This document shows positions 14,378-20,401 of a stretch of 20,401 nucleotides of DNA, piece by piece (within the stretch, counting starts at the first letter, position 1; every line of letters starts with the position of its first letter). Origin of the DNA: Oceanihabitans sp. Lineage in GTDB: Bacteria > Bacteroidota > Bacteroidia > Flavobacteriales > Flavobacteriaceae. The stretch lies in the NCBI GenBank assembly GCA_018067265.1, contig JAGPUY010000175.1:1-20401 (forward strand), written 5' to 3'. Under the pieces are notes generated by a model. It was given only the letters and a program-made list of their open reading frames with translations, was not told the origin of the DNA and searched no databases. A program made the translations under genes and the position numbers.

Positions 14378-15610
14378 TTAAGAAACTGCTTTCAATTTTT
14401 TTATCGTTGTTTTTGTCAGTTTTTCCTCTGCGTACTCTTGCGTTACATTTAATGTTTTCTCTTTGCTACCTGGTAATTCAAACATAGCATCGGTTAAAAT
14501 TTCTTCGCAAAGCGCACGTAAACCACGAGCTCCTAACTTATACTCTATTGCTTTACCAACAATAAAATCTAAAGCACCATCTGCAATACTAAACTCGATA
14601 TCATCCATTTCGAATAATTTCTTGTATTGCTTAATAATTGCATTTTTAGGTTCCGTTAAAATGGCTCTTAATGTTTTAGCATCTAACGGATCCATGTAGG
14701 TTAATACAGGAAGACGACCAATAATTTCAGGAATTAAACCAAAGTCTTTTAAATCTTTTGGAATAATATATTGTAATAAGTGGTTTTGATCTACAACATT
14801 ATCACTCATAGAAGCAGAATAACCAACAGCTTGCATGTTTAACCTTTTCGAGATTACACGATCAATACCATCAAAAGCTCCACCAGCTATGAATAAAATA
14901 TTTTCAGTATTTACTTCTATAAATTTCTGATCTGGATGCTTACGTCCTCCTTTTGGCGGCACATTTACAACGGTACCTTCCAGCAGTTTTAATAATGCTT
15001 GTTGTACACCTTCACCAGAAACATCACGAGTTATAGATGGATTATCACTTTTACGTGCAATTTTATCTATTTCGTCAATAAAAACAATTCCTTTTTCTGC
15101 TTTTTCTAAATTGTAATCTGCAGCCTGAAGTAATCTTGTTAAAATACTTTCTACATCTTCACCAACATAACCTGCTTCTGTTAAAACAGTAGCATCTACA
15201 ATTGCCAAGGGCACATTAAGCATTTTAGCAATCGTTTTAGCCATTAAGGTTTTACCTGTTCCGGTTTGACCAACCATAATGATATTTGATTTTTGAATCT
15301 CAATATCATCATCACTTGGTGGTTGCAATAATCTTTTATAGTGATTATATACTGCAACAGACATTACTTTTTTAGTTGCTTCTTGACCAATGATATATTC
15401 GTCTAAAAAGCCCTTAATTTTTTTTGGCTTGCGTAATACTAATTCTGCAGAAAGGTCACTATTATCGGTTTGTTTAGATTCTTCTATAACAATACCATGT
15501 GCTTGCTCAATACAGCGATCGCAAATATGCGCATCTAATCCTGCAATTAATAAGTTGGTTTCGGGTTTTTTACGTCCACAAAACGAACATTCTAAATCTT
15601 CTTTTGCCAT
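14378..15610 (-). CDS. clpX: ClpX, ATPase subunit of the Clp protease
   Basis: This 410-residue AAA+ unfoldase is full length. The N-terminal zinc-binding domain has C8, C11, C30 and C33. The ATPase core shows Walker A G-Q-T-G-T-G-K-T (114-121), Walker B I-V-F-I-D-E-I-D (175-182), the pore-1 loop G-Y-V-G-E-D (147-152) and the R-K-H motif (223-225). ClpX hexamers unfold tagged proteins and feed them to ClpP. The ClpP-docking loop, I-G-F in E. coli, appears here as V262-G263-Y264. It lies 92 bp downstream of clpP on the same strand, separated by a hairpin without a T-run, so co-transcription with clpP is likely. A terminator follows. Confidence 0.98.
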   Translation of the reverse strand: MAKEDLECSFCGRKKPETNLLIAGLDAHICDRCIEQAHGIVIEESKQTDNSDLSAELVLRKPKKIKGFLDEYIIGQEATKKVMSVAVYNHYKRLLQPPSDDDIEIQKSNIIMVGQTGTGKTLMAKTIAKMLNVPLAIVDATVLTEAGYVGEDVESILTRLLQAADYNLEKAEKGIVFIDEIDKIARKSDNPSITRDVSGEGVQQALLKLLEGTVVNVPPKGGRKHPDQKFIEVNTENILFIAGGAFDGIDRVISKRLNMQAVGYSASMSDNVVDQNHLLQYIIPKDLKDFGLIPEIIGRLPVLTYMDPLDAKTLRAILTEPKNAIIKQYKKLFEMDDIEFSIADGALDFIVGKAIEYKLGARGLRALCEEILTDAMFELPGSKEKTLNVTQEYAEEKLTKTTIKKLKAVS

Positions 15611-15635
15611 TACTTAAATTATATTATCCTTCTTA

Positions 15636-15678
15636 GCGTATTGAAAAACCAATTAATTCAAGAGGTTTGTCAATACGC
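15636..15678 (-). other. Hairpin between clpP and clpX
   Basis: GCGTATTGA (15636-15644) pairs with TCAATACGC (15670-15678), and after one mismatch AAACC (15646-15650) pairs with GGTTT (15664-15668), giving a 15-position stem with a 13-base loop. No T-run follows on the minus strand (TAAGAAGGATAATAT), so it is unlikely to terminate. It may stabilise or process the clpP-clpX message. Confidence 0.6.
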
Positions 15679-15702
15679 CAGATATGATAGTTTACTTTTG
15701 TT

Positions 15703-16377
15703 TTAGGTTCTCACTAAAATCTCATCAATCATTCCGTATTCTTTTGCTTTATCAGATTTCATCCAATAATCACGATCTGAATCCGTGTATACTTTGTCAT
15801 AATCTTGACCAGAATGCTTACTAATAATATTGTAAAGCTCTTCTTTTAAGATTAAGATTTCGCGAGCGGTAATTTCTATATCACTAGCTTGTCCTTGTGC
15901 GCCACCTAAAGGTTGGTGAATCATCACACGAGAATGTGTTAAACCACTACGTTTTCCTTTTGTTCCAGCACATAATAATACAGCTCCCATAGAAGCGGCC
16001 ATACCTGTACAAATTGTTGCAACGTCTGGTTTAATAAACTGCATGGTATCATAAATACCAAGTCCTGCATATACACTTCCTCCAGGAGAGTTTATGTAAA
16101 TTTGAATGTCTTTATTGGCATCTGTACTTTCTAAAAATAATAATTGTGCTTGAATAATATTAGCAACTTGGTCATTAATACCAGTTCCTAAGAAGATGAT
16201 TCTATCCATCATTAAACGAGAAAACACATCAAAAATAGCGATGTTCATTTGACGTTCTTCAATTATATTTGGTGTCAAGTTTGTTGGATACATGCTACTA
16301 ATTATCTTGTTGTAGTATGTGCTGCTAATTCCTTGATCTTTTATTGCGAATTTTTCGAATTCTTTTCCGTAATCCAT
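15703..16377 (-). CDS. clpP: ClpP, proteolytic subunit of the Clp protease
   Basis: This 224-residue serine peptidase has the full catalytic triad. Ser129 lies in G-M-A-A-S-M-G, His154 in R-V-M-I-H-Q-P and Asp203 in D-R-D-Y-W-M. The spacings (25 and 49 residues) are those of E. coli ClpP. The oligomer-handle region and the hydrophobic N-terminal axial-loop part are present. The roughly 38-residue segment before the E-R-Q-M-N-I core is longer than the mature enzyme and probably includes a processed propeptide. ClpP tetradecamers degrade proteins delivered by ClpX, encoded just downstream. Upstream is tig, with a terminator-like hairpin ending about 25 bp before this ATG. Confidence 0.98.
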   Translation of the reverse strand: MDYGKEFEKFAIKDQGISSTYYNKIISSMYPTNLTPNIIEERQMNIAIFDVFSRLMMDRIIFLGTGINDQVANIIQAQLLFLESTDANKDIQIYINSPGGSVYAGLGIYDTMQFIKPDVATICTGMAASMGAVLLCAGTKGKRSGLTHSRVMIHQPLGGAQGQASDIEITAREILILKEELYNIISKHSGQDYDKVYTDSDRDYWMKSDKAKEYGMIDEILVRT

Positions 16378-16401
16378 ATGTTGATATAAAATTATAGTTA
16401 T

Positions 16402-16437
16402 TAAAAAAGGCGTTAAAACGTAAAAGTTTCAACGCCT
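16402..16437 (-). terminator. Terminator-like hairpin between tig and clpP
   Basis: On the minus strand AGGCGTTGAAAC (16437-16426) pairs with GTTTTAACGCCT (16419-16408) through 12 pairs including one G-U, with a 6-base loop, followed by a T6 tract. It looks like a strong intrinsic terminator placed only about 25 bases before clpP. Confidence 0.82.
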
Positions 16438-16466
16438 AAATATAAGGATTTATTCTTTAAAATTAT

Positions 16467-16494
16467 GTTAACACTTATATAAGCTAAGTGTAAC
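16467..16494 (-). other. Second hairpin after tig
   Basis: GTTAACACTTA (16467-16477) pairs with TAAGTGTAAC (16485-16494) with one bulged A and a 7-base loop, 12 bp past the tig stop. On the minus strand it is followed by ATAATTTT, a poor T-run. It may protect the tig 3' end or help the stronger terminator that follows. Confidence 0.5.
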
Positions 16495-16506
16495 TATTTT
16501 GCCTTT

Positions 16507-17835
16507 TTATTTATCTCCGTAAACTTCTTTTACAAAGTCTTCGTACGTTAATTCTTTTACTTTAACATTAGCCTTTTCTTTATAGATCTCTAATAAACGT
16601 TGGCTAACGATTTGTTCTGATATTTTACGAGCTTCTTCTTGGTTAGATAAAACACGAGCAGCAATATCGTCTAGTTCTTTTTCGGACGGATTCATTTGTC
16701 CGAACTGCGCCATTTGCCCTTTAATCATGTTTTTAGCATGCCCTTGAATATCTTCTAAGCTTACTTGAATTTTGTTATCTGTGATTAGTTTCCCTTCAAT
16801 TAATTGGTAACGCAAGCTTTTTTCAGACTTTTCATATTCGTCTTTTGCTTGGTCTTCACTTAATTGTTGTTCTCCTGCAGTTTGCATCCATTTTTGTAAA
16901 AATGCTGCTGGTAAGTCAAATTTAGTATTAGCTACTAAATACTCTGTCACATCATTTAAAAGTTTTTGATCTCCTTGTTGCACGAATTGTTTTTCGGCAT
17001 CTTCTTTAATCTTTTCTTTTAATTCGGAAACAGAAGTTACGCTACCATCTGCAAATAATTTAGTAAATAAATCTTGGTCTAAATCTGCAAGCTCACGTTG
17101 GTTAATTTCTGTCACTGTAAAAGTCACTTCAATTTCTAAACCATGTGCATCCTCATGTTGTACTTTTAATGCATGCATTAAATCATGATCGTCACTATAT
17201 AACCCTTTTGTTTTTAAAGTAATTACATCACCAACTTTAGCGCCAACAAATTTCTTTGCGTTTGCAGCTCCTTTAATTTTATCTAAAGTGATGGTAACTG
17301 TATTTTCAATTTCTTTTTCTTCGTTTTTAAAAGTTCCAGTTATTTCACTGTCTTTTTCAATTGCAGTTTGCGAAATTAATTTACCGTATTGTTTTTGGAT
17401 GTTTATGATTTGATCGTCAATCATTTTATCTCCAGCAACAATATTATAGTGTGTTATTGCTTTTTTACTTTTTAAATCTACACTAAATTCTGGTGCTAAA
17501 CCTAATTCGAATTCGAAAGAAAAATTTTCCGCTTCCCAATTAACTTCATCTTGTACTTTAGGTAACGGTTGTCCTAAAACATCTAACTTTTCTTCGGTTA
17601 AATATTTATTTAAACCTTCTTGTAAAAGTTTGTTAACCTCATCTACTAAAACGGCTTTACCATATTGTTTCTTAACCATTCCCATTGGCACGTGCCCTTT
17701 TCTAAATCCAGGAATGTTAGCAGTTTTTCTATAATCAACTAAGATTTTTTCAATTTTGTCGCTATAATCTTCTTTAGCGATTTCTACTTTTACTACTGCA
17801 TTTAATGCATCAATGTTTTCTCTTGTAATATTCAT
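16507..17835 (-). CDS. tig: Trigger factor, ribosome-associated chaperone
   Basis: This 442-residue protein binds the ribosome exit tunnel and shields nascent chains. The N-terminal ribosome-binding domain carries the signature G-F-R-K-G-H-V-P (43-50; G-F-R-x-G-K in E. coli). The middle region (about 150-245), where E. coli has an FKBP-type prolyl isomerase, keeps a V-G-D-V-I core and similar strand pattern but is highly divergent, so isomerase activity is uncertain. The C-terminal part (about 250-420) is the helical chaperone arm domain, rich in Glu, Lys and Gln. It heads the tig-clpP-clpX cluster common in bacteria. A strong promoter lies about 127 bp upstream, with a folded leader between. 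Confidence 0.95.
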   Translation of the reverse strand: MNITRENIDALNAVVKVEIAKEDYSDKIEKILVDYRKTANIPGFRKGHVPMGMVKKQYGKAVLVDEVNKLLQEGLNKYLTEEKLDVLGQPLPKVQDEVNWEAENFSFEFELGLAPEFSVDLKSKKAITHYNIVAGDKMIDDQIINIQKQYGKLISQTAIEKDSEITGTFKNEEKEIENTVTITLDKIKGAANAKKFVGAKVGDVITLKTKGLYSDDHDLMHALKVQHEDAHGLEIEVTFTVTEINQRELADLDQDLFTKLFADGSVTSVSELKEKIKEDAEKQFVQQGDQKLLNDVTEYLVANTKFDLPAAFLQKWMQTAGEQQLSEDQAKDEYEKSEKSLRYQLIEGKLITDNKIQVSLEDIQGHAKNMIKGQMAQFGQMNPSEKELDDIAARVLSNQEEARKISEQIVSQRLLEIYKEKANVKVKELTYEDFVKEVYGDK

Positions 17836-17836
17836 T

Positions 17837-17869
17837 TTAAATGATATAAAACCCTAAAAGGGCATTTAA
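17837..17869 (-). promoter_or_regulatory. Folded leader at the tig start codon
   Basis: CCCT/AGGG (17852-17855 with 17859-17862) forms a small hairpin. Outside it TTAAATG (17837-17843) can pair with CATTTAA (17863-17869), with an 8-base bulge on one side. In the mRNA this structure ends one base before the tig AUG. Such a fold could affect initiation; that is inference. Confidence 0.4.
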
Positions 17870-17961
17870 CACTAGTTTAGATTCCCATTTTCATGAGAAA
17901 CACAATTTAATAGAAACCTAAAAGCAAACTTTTAAAGAATTTTTACTATTAAAAAGGAGTG

Positions 17962-17992
17962 CAAAAATACTACTTTTTTACACTACAACAAA
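17962..17992 (-). promoter_or_regulatory. tig promoter
   Basis: On the minus strand TTTG (17992-17989), exactly 19 bases and then TATTTTTG (17969-17962) match the Bacteroidota promoter consensus at every fixed position. Transcription should start near 17956, giving a leader of about 120 bases before the trigger factor ATG. Confidence 0.85.
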
Positions 17993-18016
17993 GTTTTTAA
18001 CGTATTGAAAATTAGC

Positions 18017-18364
18017 CTACTTTTTATCTTGTTTTAAAAAAGATTGCAACAAAGATTGTAGAATACTTAAAAGCACACTAAAAAGCATTGCTGTCCAGAA
18101 GCTTCTAACCGCAAACCCATCTATAAAATTATCTGCTAAAAGTATGATACACGCATTAATAACAAACATAAATAAGCCTAGAGTTACTATGGTTATTGGC
18201 AAGGTTAGAATGACTAAAATGGGTTTCACAATAAGGTTTAAAATAGAAAGAACTACCGCTACAACAATAGCAGTGACATAACCATCTAGCTCTACACCAT
18301 TTAAAAAACTTGCTAAAGCAAATACAGCAATAGCATTAAGTAAAAGTCTTATTATTAAGTTCAT
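18017..18364 (-). CDS. YvlD / phage-holin-family small membrane protein
   Basis: This 115-residue protein is almost entirely hydrophobic, with about four membrane helices (roughly 4-21, 28-48, 53-76 and 86-108). The K-P-I-L-V-I-L-T-L-P-I-T-I-V-T-L-G-L-F block (47-65) is the hallmark of the family labelled phage holin 4 superfamily or YvlD (DUF360). Despite that name, members are widespread chromosomal genes; the Bacillus YvlD operon is linked to envelope stress. No phage gene is nearby, so a lysis role is unlikely. It lies 40 bp downstream of the alpha/beta hydrolase gene on the same strand and may belong to the pdxJ transcript. The lysine-rich C-terminus (K-Q-D-K-K) would face the cytoplasm by the positive-inside rule. 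Confidence 0.82.
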   Translation of the reverse strand: MNLIIRLLLNAIAVFALASFLNGVELDGYVTAIVVAVVLSILNLIVKPILVILTLPITIVTLGLFMFVINACIILLADNFIDGFAVRSFWTAMLFSVLLSILQSLLQSFLKQDKK

Positions 18365-18404
18365 AATATTGTTTATTGAATTAGTACTTATTAATCGTTA
18401 CCGC

Positions 18405-19184
18405 CTAATTTACAAAACCTATTACAGCTTTATAGAAATCTTCCGGATTTTCTGCATGTAACCAATGTCCGGCGTTTGCAATAGTTGTAATATTTGCTAA
18501 AGGAAAATGCCTTTTAATTAACGCTTCGTCTTGCAATGCAATGTATTCACTTTTGTCGCCACGAAGAAACAAAGTGTCCTTACTAAATTTCGCATGTATT
18601 GGTAATGCTTCACCAACTTCGCTTACATTTTCTTTTAAAACCTCTAGGTTTATACGAAGTGCTAGTTTTCCTTTTTCAATCCAATATAGATTTTTAAGTA
18701 AAAACTGTCTCGTTCCAGGTTCGGAAACATAATGAGCTAATACTTTATCTGCGGCACCTCTAGATTTTAGTTCTTCAAAATTCAGACTACTTAATCCTTC
18801 TAAAATAGCGTCGTGATGTATTGGGTAAAATCTTGGTGAAATATCTGCTATTATTAATTTAGAAACCAGTTCTGGATATTCTGTAGCAAACAGCATAGCC
18901 GTTTTCCCTCCCATAGAATGCCCTAACAAAATAATATCTTCTAGATTATATGCTTCACAATAGTTTTTTAAGTCTTCTACTAAAGCATCATAATTAAAAA
19001 GAGCACTATGAAAACTTCTACCATGATTACGCTGATCTACTAAATGCACTTGAAATCCAGCTTCGCTAAAATGATTTCCCAGTGTTTTCCAGTTATCGCT
19101 CATACCTAAAAAACCATGAAGAATAACAAATGGCTTTCCTTCTCCTAATATATTAGATTCTAATATTTCTTTATGTATCACCAA
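18405..19184 (-). CDS. Alpha/beta-hydrolase, YbfF-like esterase
   Basis: This 259-residue serine hydrolase shows the oxyanion loop H-G-F-L-G (23-27), the D-Q-R-N-H-G-R-S block (50-57), the nucleophile elbow G-H-S-M-G-G with Ser90, an acid at Asp210 in L-R-G-D-K-S, and His240 in N-A-G-H-W-L-H. This order and the D-N-W block (30-32) match YbfF-like acyl esterases; the natural substrate is unknown. No ATG lies between the upstream in-frame stop and the conserved N-terminus. Translation must begin at TTG (19184), the adjacent GTG (19181) or another non-ATG codon. The gene begins about 20 bases after the pdxJ stop, so translational coupling is plausible. Confidence 0.85.
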   Translation of the reverse strand: MVIHKEILESNILGEGKPFVILHGFLGMSDNWKTLGNHFSEAGFQVHLVDQRNHGRSFHSALFNYDALVEDLKNYCEAYNLEDIILLGHSMGGKTAMLFATEYPELVSKLIIADISPRFYPIHHDAILEGLSSLNFEELKSRGAADKVLAHYVSEPGTRQFLLKNLYWIEKGKLALRINLEVLKENVSEVGEALPIHAKFSKDTLFLRGDKSEYIALQDEALIKRHFPLANITTIANAGHWLHAENPEDFYKAVIGFVN

Positions 19185-19204
19185 GCTGCTTGTATTTATA
19201 ATTC

Positions 19205-19918
19205 TTATTTAAGTCGTTGTAAATACATTTGTATTACATTTTCTACACCAAGATAAAGGCTTTCCGAAATTAAAGCATGACCAATAGAAACCTCTAATAA
19301 TCCCGGGATATTTTCTTTAAAGAATTTTATATTATCTAAAGATAAATCGTGCCCAGCGTTTATACCCAAACCAAGTGTATTACTTAATTCGGCACAAGCC
19401 TTGTATGGCTTAATAGCGTCGTAATTCCCTAAAGTATATTGATGCGCAAAAGCTTCGGTGTATAATTCAATTCTATCTGCTCCTGTTTCTTTTGCTCCTT
19501 CTATTTGCTTTACATCTGGATCTACAAAAATGGAAGTTCTAATGCCATTTGCTTTAAACTCTTGAATTACTTCCACTAAAAAATCTTTATGTTTAATCGT
19601 ATTCCAACCGGCGTTACTAGTAATTGCATGTACACCATCTGGAACCAAAGTAACTTGGGTTGGTTTTATTGCTAAAACCATTTCTATAAACTTAGGAATT
19701 GGATTTCCTTCTATATTGTATTCGGTGTATACTTCTGGTTTTAAATCGTAAGCATCTTGATAGCGAATATGTCTTTCATCTGGTCTTGGATGAACGGTTA
19801 CTCCTTCTGCACCAAAACGCTGTACATCCTTTGCAAACTGCACTACATTAGGCAAATCGCCACCTCTAGAATTTCGTAAAGTTGCTATCTTATTAATATT
19901 TACACTTAGTTTTGTCAT
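19205..19918 (-). CDS. pdxJ: Pyridoxine 5'-phosphate synthase PdxJ
   Basis: PdxJ condenses 1-deoxyxylulose 5-phosphate with 3-amino-2-oxopropyl phosphate to make pyridoxine 5'-phosphate, the last ring-forming step of the DXP-dependent vitamin B6 route. With the start chosen here it is 237 residues, normal for the family. Visible signatures are V-N-I-N-K-I-A-T-L-R-N-S-R-G (5-18), V-T-V-H-P-R-P-D-E-R-H-I-R (40-52), the E-L-Y-T-E block and G-I-N-A-G-H-D-L near the C-terminus. The frame is open 10 codons further up to 19948, but that extension would span the -7 box at 19938-19945 and does not resemble PdxJ; the conserved protein begins at M-T-K-L-S-V-N. It heads a possible operon with the hydrolase and YvlD-like genes. 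Confidence 0.96.
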   Translation of the reverse strand: MTKLSVNINKIATLRNSRGGDLPNVVQFAKDVQRFGAEGVTVHPRPDERHIRYQDAYDLKPEVYTEYNIEGNPIPKFIEMVLAIKPTQVTLVPDGVHAITSNAGWNTIKHKDFLVEVIQEFKANGIRTSIFVDPDVKQIEGAKETGADRIELYTEAFAHQYTLGNYDAIKPYKACAELSNTLGLGINAGHDLSLDNIKFFKENIPGLLEVSIGHALISESLYLGVENVIQMYLQRLK

Positions 19919-19937
19919 TATATAAAGTATTATAGTA

Positions 19938-19945
19938 CAAAAATA
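19938..19945 (-). promoter_or_regulatory. Putative pdxJ promoter -7 box
   Basis: On the minus strand TATTTTTG is an exact TAnnTTTG match 19 bases before the pdxJ ATG at 19918. No clear -33 TTTG sits at the usual distance. The very short leader it implies supports the shorter pdxJ start. Confidence 0.5.
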
Positions 19946-20009
19946 CAAACTAGAACCGCCTTATTGTGCTATTTTTTTGATTAATTTGCAGAAGCAAAAA
20001 AGAAGAAAA

Positions 20010-20401
20010 ATGAATCTTTCTAATTATATAATAAACGACATAGAACCACTTACATTAAAGGATAGTGTACGGGATTTGCAACTGCTATTTAATCAGCTTA
20101 CGTATTCCCATATTCCTATAAAAAATAATGAAGATTTCTATTTAGGTTGTATTTCTGAAACCGATGTGCATTGCTTTGAAAGCACAGAACGCATCAGTGA
20201 GATCACCTATTCTGCGGAAGGCTTTTTTGTTCGAGAAAACACCAACTGGCTAGATATATTAGAAGCTTTTGCACAGAACTCGACGAACATCATGCCTGTT
20301 TTAAATGAAAGCAATACTTATTTAGGCTACTATGAGCTTAATGATATTATTAGTTTGTTTAACGAAACGCCTTTCTTTTCGGAAGTTGGAGGTGTTTTAA
20401 T
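20010..20401 (+). CDS. CBS-domain protein, 3' end outside the window
   Basis: This frame is open from ATG 20010 to the right edge (130 full codons, no stop). The visible part has two repeats of CBS character: residues about 3-57 (I-E-P-L-T at 11-15, then Y-L-G-C-I-S-E-T-D-V, 44-53) and about 70-118 (W-L-D-I-L-E-A-F-A at 80-88, P-V-L-N-E at 96-100, Y-L-G-Y-Y-E-L-N-D-I-I, 104-114). Paired CBS motifs usually bind adenine nucleotides. Nothing further can be said about partners or role. It is divergent from pdxJ, with 91 bp between the starts. In flavobacterial genomes I recall a CBS protein preceding NAD kinase at this location, but that gene would lie outside the window. Confidence 0.75.
   Translation, partial: MNLSNYIINDIEPLTLKDSVRDLQLLFNQLTYSHIPIKNNEDFYLGCISETDVHCFESTERISEITYSAEGFFVRENTNWLDILEAFAQNSTNIMPVLNESNTYLGYYELNDIISLFNETPFFSEVGGVL

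Noticed and set aside
15637..15647. CGTATTGAAAA shared with 18001-18011, a possible dispersed repeat
   Set aside because: Only 11 bases match, the flanks differ, and the second copy lacks the hairpin partner.
17852..17866. Tiny upstream reading frame ATG-CCC-TTT-TAG in the tig leader (minus strand)
   Set aside because: Three codons with no supporting signal; such frames arise easily by chance and the hairpin explains the sequence as well.
18017..18364. Possible phage holin and thus a prophage remnant
   Set aside because: The family name is misleading; the YvlD/DUF360-like sequence block is chromosomal and no phage gene is nearby.
19919..19948. Ten-codon N-terminal extension of pdxJ
   Set aside because: It is hydrophobic and unlike PdxJ, and it contains the probable -7 box; the conserved protein begins at Met 19918.

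Overview
The window is low-GC chromosomal DNA from a member of the Flavobacteriaceae (phylum Bacteroidota). Evidence: a folK-deoxynucleoside kinase fusion, TTTG/TAnnTTTG promoters, leaders without Shine-Dalgarno sequences, a lipoprotein with an acidic stretch after its cysteine, and a fused heterodimer-type lycopene cyclase. It reads as core-genome sequence. I see no insertion sequence, integrase, CRISPR array, tRNA or rRNA. No gene-free stretch exceeds 300 bases; the longest, 1020-1277, holds no element I can defend.

Layout. Positions 1-1019 (-): FolK/deoxynucleoside kinase fusion, cut by the left edge. 1278-4794 (+): YhhQ-type 7-deazaguanine transporter and a large AsmA-like protein. 4875-5069 (+): rpsU (bS21), convergent with a DUF2797 gene (5136-5930, -) across a shared terminator. 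6066-7580 (+): GH3-family adenylating enzyme, convergent with a CarH-like MerR regulator (7786-8652, -). 8804-13803 (+): FAS1 lipoprotein, crtI, crtB, crtZ and crtY. 13781-19918 (-): GNAT acetyltransferase, clpX, clpP, tig, a YvlD/phage-holin-family membrane protein, an alpha/beta hydrolase and pdxJ. 20010-20401 (+): the start of a CBS-domain protein, cut by the right edge.

The centre of interest is 7786-13803. A MerR regulator carrying both the W-x9-EH and ExHxxG motifs of B12-dependent photoreceptors lies divergent to a carotenoid operon. The 151-bp spacer has a near-perfect Bacteroidota promoter and a cluster of TGTCTAA-like elements over both transcription starts. CrtB, CrtI, CrtY and CrtZ together would convert GGPP through phytoene, lycopene and beta-carotene to zeaxanthin; no GGPP synthase or ketolase is present here. 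The first gene under the putative light-controlled promoter is not a biosynthetic enzyme but an exported lipoprotein with three FAS1 domains, a fold known to bind carotenoids in algal AstaP proteins. I propose, as inference, a light-induced module that makes a xanthophyll together with an outer-membrane protein that may bind or display it.

The other large block is protein homeostasis: tig, clpP and clpX in their usual order, with a strong promoter before tig, a terminator-like hairpin between tig and clpP, and a further hairpin between clpP and clpX.
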